From Duganella rivi (lineage in GTDB: Bacteria; Pseudomonadota; Gammaproteobacteria; Burkholderiales; Burkholderiaceae_D): a stretch of 64,000 bases of DNA. Shown here piece after piece: positions 49,207-59,137 of the stretch. The notes under the pieces were generated by a model that did not search any database, was not told the origin of the DNA, and saw only the letters and a program-made list of their open reading frames with translations. Every line of letters starts with the position of its first letter. Position 1 is the stretch's first letter. A program made the translations under genes and the position numbers. The stretch is taken from assembly GCF_009857435.1 (NCBI RefSeq), contig NZ_WWCK01000007.1:310001-374000 (forward strand), read 5' to 3'.

Positions 49207-51054
49207 TCACCCCTCGACCGCAACGCTTTTCTGCGTTTGATACAAGCGGGCGTAGATGCCGTTCTGCGCCAGCAGCGCCTCGTGCGGGCCCGATTCGGCA
49301 ATGCGGCCGCGATCGAGCACCACGATGCGATCCGCCTTCTCAATGGTCGACAGGCGGTGCGCGATGACTACCGTGGTGCGGCCTTTCATCAGCACTTCCA
49401 GGGCCTGCTGCACCAGGCGCTCCGATTCGGTATCGAGCGCGCTGGTGGCTTCGTCGAGGATCAAGATCGGCGCGTTCTTGTACAGCGCGCGCGCAATCGC
49501 CAGGCGCTGGCGCTGGCCGCCTGACAGGCGCAAACCATTTTCACCGACCGGCGAGTGATAGCCTTCCGGCTGGCGCACGATGAATTCATGCGCGTGCGCT
49601 GCCTTCGCCGCAGCTTCAATGCGCTCCATCGACGGCGCCGGATCGCCATAAGCGATGTTGGCTGCCAGCGTATCGTTGAACAGCACCACGTCCTGCGACA
49701 CCAGCGCAATCTGCTGGCGCAGCGAGGCCATGGTGTAGTCGCGCAGATCGACGCCGTCCAGCTGGATGCTGCCGCCGCTCACGTCATAGAAGCGCGGCAG
49801 CAAACCGGCCAGCGTGGTCTTGCCGCTGCCCGAACTGCCCACCAGCGCAACCGTCTCTCCGGCGGCGATATCAAGCGACACGTGATCCAATGCCGGGCGC
49901 GCATCGGGATCCAGCGGTTTGCCATCCGCGCCGCGATAGTGGAAGCTCACATCCTGCACCGACAAGCGGCCTTCGGCGCGCGCGATGGTCTTGGTGCCCT
50001 TATCCGCTTCCGACTCCAGGTCGATCAGTCCAAACACCGAGCTTGCAGCCGCCAGGCCGCGCTGCATCGGTTCATTAATCTTGGTCAGGTTCTTGATTGG
50101 CGACTGCATCGCCATCAGCGCCGTCAGGAAGGCGACGAAGCCGCCGGCCGACAGCGCGCCGGCCTGGGCGCGGATCAGCGCGAAATAAATCACCGACGAC
50201 AGCGTGATCCCGATCAGCAGCATGATCAGGCCGGAGTTGAAGGCCGAGGTGGCGGCGTGCTTGACGGCCAGCTGGCGGTTCAGCTTGACCACTTCGCCGA
50301 AGCGCTTCTGCTCATACTGCTGGCCGCCGAAAATCTTCACCACGCGCTGGCCGCTGATGCTCTCGTCGAGCACATTGGTCAGGTCGCCCATGGCGGTTTG
50401 GGCGCTGTTGCTGAGCGTGCGCATGCGGCGGCCGGCGAAGATCACCACCGTGGCCACCAGCGGCAGCAGGGCGAGGCAGAACAGCGCCAGTTGCCAGTCC
50501 ACCACGAACAGCGTGATCAGGTAGCCGGTGGTGGCCACCGAATCGCGCACCGCCACGTTGACCACGGTCAGGCCGGCCTGCGCCACCTGGGCGGCGTCGA
50601 ACGCCACCCGCGACAGCGTGGTGCCGGTCGACGACTGGTCGAAATAACCATTCGGCAGCCGCATGATGCGGGCAAACATGGTTTCGCGCAGATTGGCCTG
50701 AACCCGGCTGTTGAGCCAGGCCGCGCCGTATTCGCCGGCAAAGCTGGACACCATGCGCAGCAGGGCCAGCGCGAAGATCACGGCCGGGATAGTCCACAGC
50801 GCGGCAGCGGACGGATCGCGCGGCAGCAAGTCGCCCAGCGCCTGCTTCATGGCCGCCATCATGCCGGTGGACGGGGTCTTGATCACGCCCAGCGTATTGG
50901 CCGGCGTCAGCGCATCGACCACGTTTTGCAACTGGCCCAGCAGCAGCACGTCGGTGGCGGCGGCCACGCCGACCGCCAGCAGCGTGACGAGCATGATCCA
51001 GCCGTACGGCAGGAATTCCTTGATGAGGCGAAGGTAGAGTTGGCGGCTGGACAC
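49207..51054 (-). CDS. msbA: Lipid A/lipopolysaccharide flippase MsbA, half-size ABC exporter
   Basis: A 615-residue half-transporter with six helices (about 1-330) and a C-terminal ATPase with Walker A GSSGSGKTT near 405, signature LSGGQRQR near 515, Walker B ILILDEATSALD and H-loop IAHRLST. The match to MsbA (lipid A-core flipping in the inner membrane) is good, including the RVQANLRETMFARIMRLP coupling region. A general multidrug exporter is the alternative. Start is GTG at 51054. Confidence 0.85.
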   Translation of the reverse strand: MSSRQLYLRLIKEFLPYGWIMLVTLLAVGVAAATDVLLLGQLQNVVDALTPANTLGVIKTPSTGMMAAMKQALGDLLPRDPSAAALWTIPAVIFALALLRMVSSFAGEYGAAWLNSRVQANLRETMFARIMRLPNGYFDQSSTGTTLSRVAFDAAQVAQAGLTVVNVAVRDSVATTGYLITLFVVDWQLALFCLALLPLVATVVIFAGRRMRTLSNSAQTAMGDLTNVLDESISGQRVVKIFGGQQYEQKRFGEVVKLNRQLAVKHAATSAFNSGLIMLLIGITLSSVIYFALIRAQAGALSAGGFVAFLTALMAMQSPIKNLTKINEPMQRGLAAASSVFGLIDLESEADKGTKTIARAEGRLSVQDVSFHYRGADGKPLDPDARPALDHVSLDIAAGETVALVGSSGSGKTTLAGLLPRFYDVSGGSIQLDGVDLRDYTMASLRQQIALVSQDVVLFNDTLAANIAYGDPAPSMERIEAAAKAAHAHEFIVRQPEGYHSPVGENGLRLSGGQRQRLAIARALYKNAPILILDEATSALDTESERLVQQALEVLMKGRTTVVIAHRLSTIEKADRIVVLDRGRIAESGPHEALLAQNGIYARLYQTQKSVAVEG

Positions 51055-51193
51055 TGGCTATTCACGCGAAAGAAATACGGGAAGCCAGCATTGTACCCGT
51101 CCTGCCACTGGCCCCGCCCAGTTGTGCACGGTTTGGTTGACCAAAACGCAAACTTCGCTACACTCTGAATCTTGCAGCCGAATGGAGAACCCG

Positions 51194-52846
51194 ATGCGCA
51201 CCACCCTTTTGTTTGCCGCCGTCCTGGCGGCCCTGCCAGCCCACGCCGACACCATCATCGACCGCGCCAATGGCTACACGCTGAACGCGGCCGGCCAGCT
51301 ACAGCGCTTTTCCTCGCTGGCGTTCGATGACCTGGGCCGCATCGTGGCGGTGGGCAGCGAGGCGCAAACCGCAGCCGCGCTGCCGAAAGCGGAGCACATC
51401 GACGCGCAGGGCAAGACCCTGCTGCCGGGCCTGATCGACGCCCACGGTCACGTATTTGAACTGGGCGAGATTGCTTCCGGCGTGGAGCTGTACAGCCCAA
51501 CTTCGCTCAACGCGGCGGTAAAAGCGGTGGCAGACTTCGCCCGCTCGCATCCGAAAAAGGCCTGGATTATCGGCTTCGGCTGGAACCAGGAGATCTGGAA
51601 ACTGGGGCGCTTCCCAACCGCCGCCGAGCTGGATGCGGTGGTCAGCGACCGCCCGGTGCTGCTGCATCGCGTGGATGGCCACGCGGTCTGGGTCAACACC
51701 AAGGCGCTGGAAATGGCCGGTATCAGCAAGGAGACGGCCGACCCATCGGGCGGCAAGATCGAGCGCGACGCCGCTGGCCGCCCGACCGGAGTGCTGGTGG
51801 ACGCCGCCATGGAGCTGGTCAACCGCGTGGTGCCGCTGCCCACGCCCGTTGAAGCGCGCGCCACGCTGGACGTGGCGCTGCAATCGCTGGCCAAGGTCGG
51901 CCTGACCAGCGTGCACGATGCCGGCATCAAGGTGGTGCAGGACGATATCTACCGCGACTACGCCGATCACGGCAAGCTGACTACCCGCGTCTACGCGATG
52001 ATCGGCGACACCGCCGCCGATTTCGATGAACTGTCCAAGGATGGCCCGCTGAAGTCCTACGCCAACGACGTGTACGCGCTGGCCGCCGTCAAGCTGTACT
52101 CGGACGGCGCCCTGGGCAGCCGTGGCGCGGCGCTGCTGGCGCCTTACTCCGATATGCCGTCGACCAAGGGCTTGCTGTTCTACCCGGACGCCGAGATGCG
52201 CGCCAAGATGAACAAGGCGATGAAGGCCGGCTACCAGGTCAACATCCACGCGATTGGCGACGCCGGCAACCGCCAGATCCTCGACGCCTACGCGCAGCTG
52301 ATCCCGCAATATAACAACGTCGCCCTGCGCCACCGCGTCGAACACGCGCAGGTGGTGACGCTGGACGATATCCCGCGCTTCAAGCAGCTCGGCATCATCC
52401 CGTCGATGCAGCCGACCCACGCTACCTCGGACCAGAACATGGCCGAGCAGCGCGTCGGCCATGAGCGCATCAAGGGCGCGTATGCGTGGCGCAGCTTCCT
52501 CGATCAAGGTTCGAAGATCGCTTGCGGCTCGGACTTCCCGATTGAGTCGCCCAATCCGTTTGAAGGCCTGCACGCCGCCGTCACGCGCCAGAACAACGCC
52601 GGCGTGCCGCTGGGCGGCTGGTACAAGAACCAGGCGATGACGCTGACCGAAGCGTTCCGCTGCTTCACGCTGGACGCGGCTTACGCGGCGCACCAGGAAA
52701 ACGTGATTGGCTCGCTGGAGCCGGGCAAGTGGGCCGACTTTATCTTGATCGACCGCGACATCTTCAAGATCGCGCCCGAGCAGCTGGGCAAAACCCAGGT
52801 GCTGCAAACGTGGATGGGCGGGCGGCGCATCTACAACCGCAAATAA
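51194..52846 (+). CDS. Exported amidohydrolase, YtcJ-like
   Basis: A 550-residue metal-dependent hydrolase with a signal peptide (about 1-17, ending AHA). Metal site pieces are HGHVFE near 84 (DAHGH), the lysine in VKLYSDGALGSRG, HAIGDAGN, HRVEHAQ and the late Asp in CGSDFPIESPNPF. It belongs to the amidohydrolase_3/YtcJ group, which acts on small N-acyl or formamide substrates. ATG 51194 is chosen for the signal peptide and GGAG upstream. A strong terminator follows. Confidence 0.9.
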   Translation: MRTTLLFAAVLAALPAHADTIIDRANGYTLNAAGQLQRFSSLAFDDLGRIVAVGSEAQTAAALPKAEHIDAQGKTLLPGLIDAHGHVFELGEIASGVELYSPTSLNAAVKAVADFARSHPKKAWIIGFGWNQEIWKLGRFPTAAELDAVVSDRPVLLHRVDGHAVWVNTKALEMAGISKETADPSGGKIERDAAGRPTGVLVDAAMELVNRVVPLPTPVEARATLDVALQSLAKVGLTSVHDAGIKVVQDDIYRDYADHGKLTTRVYAMIGDTAADFDELSKDGPLKSYANDVYALAAVKLYSDGALGSRGAALLAPYSDMPSTKGLLFYPDAEMRAKMNKAMKAGYQVNIHAIGDAGNRQILDAYAQLIPQYNNVALRHRVEHAQVVTLDDIPRFKQLGIIPSMQPTHATSDQNMAEQRVGHERIKGAYAWRSFLDQGSKIACGSDFPIESPNPFEGLHAAVTRQNNAGVPLGGWYKNQAMTLTEAFRCFTLDAAYAAHQENVIGSLEPGKWADFILIDRDIFKIAPEQLGKTQVLQTWMGGRRIYNRK

Positions 52847-52877
52847 AAAAAAGGGAATCCAGTGGATTCCCTTTTTT
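52847..52877 (+). terminator. Terminator after the amidohydrolase gene
   Basis: A 14-base stem (AAAAAAGGGAATCC with GGATTCCCTTTTTT) and a three-base loop. The A- and T-tracts allow it to act in both directions, also ending the convergent PEP-CTERM gene. Confidence 0.92.
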
Positions 52878-52902
52878 GTTGGCCGTCGATCGCCTGTTGC
52901 GC

Positions 52903-53430
52903 TTATTGTTTGCGGCGGCGGGCCAGCATGGCGAGGATGCCGAGGCCGGCGATCATCATGCCGTAGGTTTCAGGCTCTGGGATAGGCGCCATCAGGACGT
53001 TGATGTCGCCGCCATAGCTACCGCCGTTGCTGGTGCCATGAATCGTCAGCGTCAGCGGGCCGGTTACCGAGGAGGGCAGCAGCGTCGCAACGTTGAAGGT
53101 CATCGGGCCGGCGGGAATGGCGCCGGTCAGCAGGGAAATACCATTCAGGTCGGCGGCGAGGAAGGTCACATTGCTCCAGCCGGAGAAGCTGGTGTTGACC
53201 AAGGTGCCGTAGGCCGTGGAACCGGCCGTGACCGGATTGGTAAAGGTGAAGATGTCGGTGAACATGCCCAGAACCGGCGTATTGCCGATCGAAGCAGTCC
53301 AGAGGTTACCTGCCGTATTGGTCAGAGTAACCGCCCCCGGTCCCTGTGGTGCAGTGGCCGATGCCATGGACGAGGCCGCGAGCATCACGGCCAGTGCCAA
53401 CGTTTGCAGGTGCAATTTGTTTTTATTCAT
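52903..53430 (-). CDS. FxDxF-type PEP-CTERM sorted protein
   Basis: A 175-residue exported protein. It has a signal peptide (about 1-25, ending ASA), a beta-rich body with the FTDIFTF box that defines the FxDxF subgroup, and the C-terminal PEP-CTERM tripartite tail: IPEPETYGMM, a hydrophobic helix (IAGLGILAMLA) and RRRKQ. Such proteins are cut and anchored by exosortase (EpsH/XrtA) and linked to exopolysaccharide and biofilm. No exosortase is in the window. ATG 53430 has GGGGG upstream. The gene is divergent from the hut operon. Confidence 0.93.
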   Translation of the reverse strand: MNKNKLHLQTLALAVMLAASSMASATAPQGPGAVTLTNTAGNLWTASIGNTPVLGMFTDIFTFTNPVTAGSTAYGTLVNTSFSGWSNVTFLAADLNGISLLTGAIPAGPMTFNVATLLPSSVTGPLTLTIHGTSNGGSYGGDINVLMAPIPEPETYGMMIAGLGILAMLARRRKQ

Positions 53431-53731
53431 TTCTAACCCCCACTTGAATTGAACGAAACCCAAAATAAAACGTGTACAGCAAGAATGAAGATAGGAGGCT
53501 TGCATCTTGATGTCACTGAGGATTTCTATATGAAAGTAAGTGAGTGAATAGCAAAAACTAATGCAGGGGCAAAAATTTTATTTGTTGTTTGCTCGGATGA
53601 TTTCGTATTGCAAGTGTGTTGTTTATTCACAAATCGAAGTTAATGCAGTGTAATTTAAAAATCGATTGACTTACTTGTCTATACAACTTATGCTGCGAGC
53701 ATATTCCCTCAAACCGCCGCAGGAGCCTCCC
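53431..53731. other. AT-rich region between the PEP-CTERM gene and hutU
   Basis: 301 bases, much more AT-rich than the flanks, carrying the divergent 5' regions. The right end holds the hutU promoter and operator described separately. The left part has T- and A-runs but no element I can assign, and no small gene with a ribosome site. Confidence 0.5.
53666..53694 (+). promoter_or_regulatory. hutU promoter with a HutC-type operator in its spacer
   Basis: TTGACT (53666-53671) and TATGCT (53689-53694) are 17 bases apart. Between them, TTGTCTATACAA (53675-53686) is an inverted repeat with arms TTGT and ACAA, close to the TTGTATATACAA consensus I recall for HutC. Binding there would block RNA polymerase, explaining urocanate induction through HutC. 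The promoter is inferred, not mapped. Confidence 0.7.
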
Positions 53732-55435
53732 ATGACCACCCATTTAGACAGCGATCCACGTTACGACGCCAGCCGCGAGATCCGCGCGCCGCGCGGCCCT
53801 GAGCGCACCTGCAAGAGCTGGGGCGCGGAGGCGGCTTACCGCATGATCCAGAACAATCTGGATAAGGAAGTGGCGGAAAATCCCAAGCATCTGGTGGTCT
53901 ACGGCGGCATCGGCCGCGCGGCCCGCAACTGGGAGTGCTACGACCAGATCCTGGCCTCGCTGCGCGAGCTGGAAGACAATCAAACCTTGCTGATCCAGTC
54001 GGGCAAGCCGGTGGGCGTGTTCCAGACCCACGAAGATGCGCCGCGCGTGCTGATCGCCAATTCGAACCTGGTGCCGAAGTGGGCCAACTGGGAGCACTTC
54101 AACGAATTGGATCGCAAGGGCCTGTTCATGTACGGCCAGATGACGGCCGGTTCGTGGATTTACATCGGCACGCAGGGCATCGTGCAGGGCACGTTTGAGA
54201 CCTTTGCGGAAGCCGGCCGCCAGCATTTCGGCGGCGACCTGAAAGGCCGCTGGGTGTTAACCGCAGGCCTGGGCGGCATGGGCGGCGCGCAGCCGCTGGC
54301 CGCGACCATGGCCGGCGCAGTGTCGCTGACCATCGAGTGCCAGCAGAGCAGCATCGACTTCCGCCTGCGTACCCGCTATCTGGACAAGCAAGCCGCTTCC
54401 ATCGATGAAGCGCTGGAGATGATTAAGCTGCACAAGGCGAATGGCGACGCGATTTCCATCGGCTTGCTGGGCAACGCGGCTGACGTGCTGCCGGAGCTGG
54501 TGCGCCGCGCCAAAGCCGGCGGCATCGTGCCGGATGTGGTCACCGACCAAACTTCGGCGCATGACCTGATCAACGGCTACCTGCCGCAGGGCTGGACGGT
54601 GGAGCAGTGGAAGGCCGCGCAGCAGGACGCAGCGCGCCATCCAGAATTGAAAGCTGCCGCCACCGCCGGTTGCGCCGTGCACGTGCAGGCGATGCTGGAC
54701 TTCCAGGCGCTGGGCGCCAAGGTGGTCGATTACGGCAACAACATCCGCCAGGTGGCGTTTGACCATGGCGTGAAGAACGCGTTTGATTTCCCGGGCTTTG
54801 TACCGGCTTACATTCGTCCGCAGTTCTGCGAAGGCCGCGGCCCGTTCCGCTGGGTGGCGCTGTCCGGCGACCCGGAAGATATCTACAAGACCGACGCCAA
54901 GATCAAGGAGCTGTTCCCGCATCACGCAAACGTGCACCGCTGGCTGGATATGGCGCGTGAGCGCATCGCTTTCCAAGGCCTGCCGGCGCGTATCTGCTGG
55001 CTGGGCTTGGGCGAGCGCCACATCGCCGGCCTGGCTTTCAATGAGATGGTGCGCAACGGCGAACTGAAAGCGCCGATCGTGATCGGCCGTGATCACCTGG
55101 ATACCGGCTCGGTCGCCAGCCCTAACCGCGAAACCGAGGCAATGAAGGACGGCACCGACGCCGTCTCCGACTGGCCGCTGCTGAATGCACTGCTGAATAC
55201 CGCTGGCGGCGCGACCTGGGTGTCGCTGCACCACGGCGGCGGCGTGGGCATGGGATACTCGCAGCATTCCGGCGTGGTGATCGTGGCCGATGGCACCGAT
55301 GCCGCAGCCAAGCGCCTCGCGCGCGTGCTGGTGAACGACAGCGGCTCGGGCGTGATGCGTCACGCCGATGCGGGCTATGAAAGCGCCATCGCCTGCGCCA
55401 AGCGCAATGGCCTCAACCTTCCAATGATTAAATGA
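53732..55435 (+). CDS. hutU: Urocanate hydratase
   Basis: A 567-residue urocanase, normal length, converting urocanate to imidazolonepropionate with tightly bound NAD. Seen are the early LVVYGGIGRAARNW, the NAD region VLTAGLGGMGGAQP near 178 and the catalytic cysteine in LPARICWLGLGERH near 416. ATG 53732 follows AGGAG. It is the first gene of hutUHGFDI; hutH overlaps its stop by four bases. Confidence 0.97.
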   Translation: MTTHLDSDPRYDASREIRAPRGPERTCKSWGAEAAYRMIQNNLDKEVAENPKHLVVYGGIGRAARNWECYDQILASLRELEDNQTLLIQSGKPVGVFQTHEDAPRVLIANSNLVPKWANWEHFNELDRKGLFMYGQMTAGSWIYIGTQGIVQGTFETFAEAGRQHFGGDLKGRWVLTAGLGGMGGAQPLAATMAGAVSLTIECQQSSIDFRLRTRYLDKQAASIDEALEMIKLHKANGDAISIGLLGNAADVLPELVRRAKAGGIVPDVVTDQTSAHDLINGYLPQGWTVEQWKAAQQDAARHPELKAAATAGCAVHVQAMLDFQALGAKVVDYGNNIRQVAFDHGVKNAFDFPGFVPAYIRPQFCEGRGPFRWVALSGDPEDIYKTDAKIKELFPHHANVHRWLDMARERIAFQGLPARICWLGLGERHIAGLAFNEMVRNGELKAPIVIGRDHLDTGSVASPNRETEAMKDGTDAVSDWPLLNALLNTAGGATWVSLHHGGGVGMGYSQHSGVVIVADGTDAAAKRLARVLVNDSGSGVMRHADAGYESAIACAKRNGLNLPMIK

Positions 55436-56982
55436 GCTTTACTATGACTTTGACTTTGAAACCGGGCGCATTGACGCTCTCCGAACTGCGCTCCGTGTGG
55501 AACGCAGCAGGCCCGCTGGCGCTGGCCGCTGAAGCCTATCCCGTGATTGAAGCATCGGCAGCCGCCGTGCAGGCCATCGTCGCCAAAGGCGATGCCGCCT
55601 ATGGCATCAACACTGGTTTCGGCTTGCTGGCCAAGACCCGCATCCCGGACGACAAGCTGGAACAACTGCAACGCAACCTGATCCTGTCGCACTCGGTGGG
55701 CACCGGTGAGCTGGTATCGGACGCGGTGTGCCGCTTGATTCTGCTGATGAAGATCGGCAGCCTGGCGCGCGGCTTCTCGGGCGTGCGCCCGCTGATTATC
55801 GATACGCTGATCGCAATCTACAACGCGGGCATCATGCCTGCGATTCCGGCCAAGGGTTCGGTCGGCGCGTCGGGCGATTTGGCGCCGCTGTCGCACATGA
55901 CGCTGGCCATCATGGGCGTGGGCCAAGTGCGCGTCAACGGTGAGCTGATGGAAGCGACCGATGCGCTGAAAGCCGCAGGCATCGAGCCGGTAGTGCTGGC
56001 CGCGAAAGAAGGCCTGGCGCTGATCAACGGCACGCAGGTGTCGGCCGCGCTGGCGCTGCATGGCCTGTTCATGGCCGAGCGTTTGCTGGAAGCGGGCATG
56101 GTGTCCGGCGCGCTGTCGCTGGATGCGGCCAAGGGTTCGGATTCGCCGTTCGACGCGCGCGTGCACGAAGTGCGCGGCCAGCCGGGCCAGATTGCTGCTG
56201 CTGCGATTTACCGCCAGTTGGTGTCGAACAGCGCGATCCGCGCTTCGCACCTGGTGGGCGATGAGCGCGTGCAGGATCCTTACTGCCTGCGCTGCCAGCC
56301 GCAAGTCATGGGCGCCTGCTGGGACATCATCAACAACGCCGCGCGCACGCTGCTGATTGAAGCGAATGCGGTGACCGACAATCCGCTGCTGTTCAAGGAT
56401 GGCGAGCTGTCGGTGGTGGTTTCGGGCGGTAACTTCCACGCCGAGCCGGTGGCCTTTGCCGCCGACACGCTGGCGCTGGCGATTGCGGAAATCGGTTCGA
56501 TTTCGGAGCGCCGCATTTCGCTGCTGATCGACGCGACCTTGTCCGGCCTGCCGCCGTTCCTGGTGCGCGATCCGGGCGTGAACTCTGGCTTCATGATTGC
56601 CCACGTTACCGCTGCGGCGCTGGCGTCGGAGAACAAGTCGATTGCGCACCCGGGCAGCGTCGACACGATTCCGACTTCGGCGAATCAGGAAGACCACGTC
56701 AGCATGGCGACTTACGCTGCGCGCCGTCTGGACGATATGGCGCAGAATACGGCAGTCATTATCGGTATCGAGTTGCTGGCCGCTGCGCAGGGTATCGACT
56801 TCCACCGTCCGCTGAAAACGTCGCCGCACCTCGAGCACGTGCATGAGCAGTTGCGCCAAAAGGTGCCGTTCTTCGATCAGGATCGCTTCTTTGCGCCGGA
56901 TATCGAGGCAGCCAAGGGCATGGTGATGCGCGGTGAGTTGAGCGCATCGTGCAAAGAGCTGTTCACCTCTTTGCATCCATAA
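55432..56982 (+). CDS. hutH: Histidine ammonia-lyase
   Basis: A 516-residue lyase, normal length, which removes ammonia from histidine to give urocanate. The MIO cofactor tripeptide Ala-Ser-Gly is in GSVGASGDLAPLSHM near 148, with the active-site YGINTGFG near 57 and the late QEDHVSM. It starts at the ATG overlapping hutU's stop; a second ATG four codons on is possible. Confidence 0.97.
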   Translation: MSFTMTLTLKPGALTLSELRSVWNAAGPLALAAEAYPVIEASAAAVQAIVAKGDAAYGINTGFGLLAKTRIPDDKLEQLQRNLILSHSVGTGELVSDAVCRLILLMKIGSLARGFSGVRPLIIDTLIAIYNAGIMPAIPAKGSVGASGDLAPLSHMTLAIMGVGQVRVNGELMEATDALKAAGIEPVVLAAKEGLALINGTQVSAALALHGLFMAERLLEAGMVSGALSLDAAKGSDSPFDARVHEVRGQPGQIAAAAIYRQLVSNSAIRASHLVGDERVQDPYCLRCQPQVMGACWDIINNAARTLLIEANAVTDNPLLFKDGELSVVVSGGNFHAEPVAFAADTLALAIAEIGSISERRISLLIDATLSGLPPFLVRDPGVNSGFMIAHVTAAALASENKSIAHPGSVDTIPTSANQEDHVSMATYAARRLDDMAQNTAVIIGIELLAAAQGIDFHRPLKTSPHLEHVHEQLRQKVPFFDQDRFFAPDIEAAKGMVMRGELSASCKELFTSLHP

Positions 56983-56993
56983 GGGAGTCAGGC

Positions 56994-57779
56994 ATGGACT
57001 ATCAGTTCAAAGCAGGCAGTATTCCCTTGCTGGTGTCCATGCCGCACGTGGGCACCGAGATTCCCGACGACGTGCTGGCGGCGATGACGCCGGCCGCCGT
57101 CGATAAGCAGGACACGGACTGGCATCTGGTTCGTTTGTACGAGTTTTTAAGCGAAATGGGCGCGTCGGTGCTGTCGGCGCGCTGGTCGCGCTATGTGATT
57201 GATTTGAATCGTCCGCCGGAGAACACCAATCTGTATCCGGGGCAGGATACGACAGGTTTGTGCCCGGTCGATACATTCCATCGCGAGCCGCTGTACTTGC
57301 CCGGCCGCGCGCCGGATGAAGCAGAAGTGCAGCGCCGCTTGCAGGCGTATTGGAGGCCATATCACGATCAGCTGCGCGCAGAGCTGGATCGCTTGCTGGC
57401 GCTGCATGGGCGCGTGGTGCTGTGGGATGCGCATTCGATTGCGTCGCATGTGCCGCGCTTCTTTGAGGGCAAGCTGCCGGATCTGAATTTTGGCACGGCG
57501 GATGGCAAGAGCTGCGACGCTGGTTTGAGCGAGGCGATTGTGGCTAAGGCGCAGGGCGGCAGCTACACCGTTGCCGTCAATGGCCGCTTCAAGGGCGGGC
57601 ATATCACGCGCTTTTACGGCGAGCCGGCAAAGGGCGTCCATGCGATTCAGCTGGAGATGTGCCAGTCGACTTATATGGATGAAGATGCACCGTATGGCTA
57701 TCGTCCTGATTTGGCGGAGCAGGTGCAGCCGCCGTTGCGCGCCATGATGCAGGCCGCTGCCGACTGGGTGCGCGCATGA
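56994..57779 (+). CDS. hutG: N-formylglutamate deformylase
   Basis: A 261-residue zinc hydrolase giving glutamate and formate from N-formylglutamate, the last step of the five-step pathway. The first metal motif is in VSMPHVGTEIP near residue 16, and the second region includes WDAHSIASHVP near 143. ATG 56994 follows AGGGAG. It overlaps hutF by four bases. The presence of HutG with HutF shows that FIGLU is not split directly to formamide. Confidence 0.94.
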   Translation: MDYQFKAGSIPLLVSMPHVGTEIPDDVLAAMTPAAVDKQDTDWHLVRLYEFLSEMGASVLSARWSRYVIDLNRPPENTNLYPGQDTTGLCPVDTFHREPLYLPGRAPDEAEVQRRLQAYWRPYHDQLRAELDRLLALHGRVVLWDAHSIASHVPRFFEGKLPDLNFGTADGKSCDAGLSEAIVAKAQGGSYTVAVNGRFKGGHITRFYGEPAKGVHAIQLEMCQSTYMDEDAPYGYRPDLAEQVQPPLRAMMQAAADWVRA

Positions 57780-59137
57780 GCAAGCTGTTTGCGCGCCATG
57801 CGCTACTGCCTGATGGCTGGGCAAAGGATGTGCTGATTGCGTGGGACGCGGCAGGGAGCATCGTCGCGGTGACGGCGGGGGCGCCCGACGCGGGCGTGGA
57901 GCGCGTGGAGTACGCGCTGCCGGGCATGATCAATCTGCACTCGCACAGCTTCCAGCGCGCGCTGGGCGGCCGTACCGAGAAGGCCGGCGATAGCAAGGAC
58001 AGTTTCTGGACGTGGCGCGAACTGATGTATCGCTTCGCGCGCAACATCACGCCGGAGCATATCGAAGCCATCGCCGCGCAGCTGTTTTCCGAGTGTCTGC
58101 GCCACGGCTATACCTCGCTGTGCGAATTTCATTACGTCCAGCGCGCGCCGGATGGCGCCATGTATCCGCGTCCGGCGGAAACGGCGGAACGTGTCATTGC
58201 CGCCGCACGGTTGACCGGAATCGGCATGACCATGCTGCCGGTGTTGTATAGTTATTCCGGCTTCGGCGAAATGCCGCTGAAACCGGAGCAGCAGCGTTTC
58301 CGCACCGATGCGCAAGATGTATTGCGCATCGTGGAAGCGCTGGAGCCGCTGCGCGATGCGCAGACCGAAGTTGGCGTGGCGCCGCATTCGCTGCGCGCGG
58401 CGTCGGTAGAGCAGATCACGGAAGTGCTGGCGACGCTGCCAAAAGCGCGTCCGGTGCACATCCACATCGCCGAGCAGATGGCGGAAGTACAGCAATCGCT
58501 GGACTGGAGCGGGCGCCGTCCGGTGCAGTGGTTGCTGGAGAATTTGAATGTAGACCAGCGCTGGTGCCTGATTCACGCTACGCATTTGACGGACGCTGAA
58601 GTCAGCGGCATCGCGCGTAGCGGTGCGGTGGCGGGCCTGTGCCCGACTACGGAAGCGAATCTCGGCGACGGCCTGTTCCCGCTGGAGAGCTTCCTGGCGC
58701 AGGACGGCGTGTTTGGCATCGGCAGCGATAGCCATGTGTCGCAAAGCGCGGTGGAAGAACTGCGCTGGCTGGAATATGGACAGCGCTTGCAGCACCAGCG
58801 CCGCAATATCGCGGTGTCCGATGCGCAGCGCAATGTTGGTGATTTCCTGTGGCAGGGCGCGCTGCGCGGCGGCGCGCAAGCAGCAGGACGGCCGGTAGGC
58901 GCGTTGGCGCCGGGCCTGCGCGCGGACATCGTGGTATTGGATGACGCGCATCCGAATATGTTTGGGTTGGCGCTGGACGAAGTACTCGGCAGCTTGGTCT
59001 TCAGCGGCAACGACAATCTGGTCAAAGACGTGATGGTCGGCGGCCAGTGGGTAGTGCGCAATCAGCAGCACGTGGCGCAGCAGGCGATCGCTGCGCGCTT
59101 CAAGCAGACCTTGGCCGAACTGAGGGAGTTCCGATGA
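57776..59137 (+). CDS. hutF: Formimidoylglutamate deiminase
   Basis: A 453-residue amidohydrolase that deiminates formimidoylglutamate to formylglutamate. The metal HxH is in NLHSHSFQRAL near 58; further ligands are His in HIHIAEQ and HATHL and the Asp in GIGSDSHVS. Length and motifs match HutF. Start overlaps hutG's stop; its own stop overlaps the hutD ATG. Confidence 0.95.
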   Translation: MSKLFARHALLPDGWAKDVLIAWDAAGSIVAVTAGAPDAGVERVEYALPGMINLHSHSFQRALGGRTEKAGDSKDSFWTWRELMYRFARNITPEHIEAIAAQLFSECLRHGYTSLCEFHYVQRAPDGAMYPRPAETAERVIAAARLTGIGMTMLPVLYSYSGFGEMPLKPEQQRFRTDAQDVLRIVEALEPLRDAQTEVGVAPHSLRAASVEQITEVLATLPKARPVHIHIAEQMAEVQQSLDWSGRRPVQWLLENLNVDQRWCLIHATHLTDAEVSGIARSGAVAGLCPTTEANLGDGLFPLESFLAQDGVFGIGSDSHVSQSAVEELRWLEYGQRLQHQRRNIAVSDAQRNVGDFLWQGALRGGAQAAGRPVGALAPGLRADIVVLDDAHPNMFGLALDEVLGSLVFSGNDNLVKDVMVGGQWVVRNQQHVAQQAIAARFKQTLAELREFR

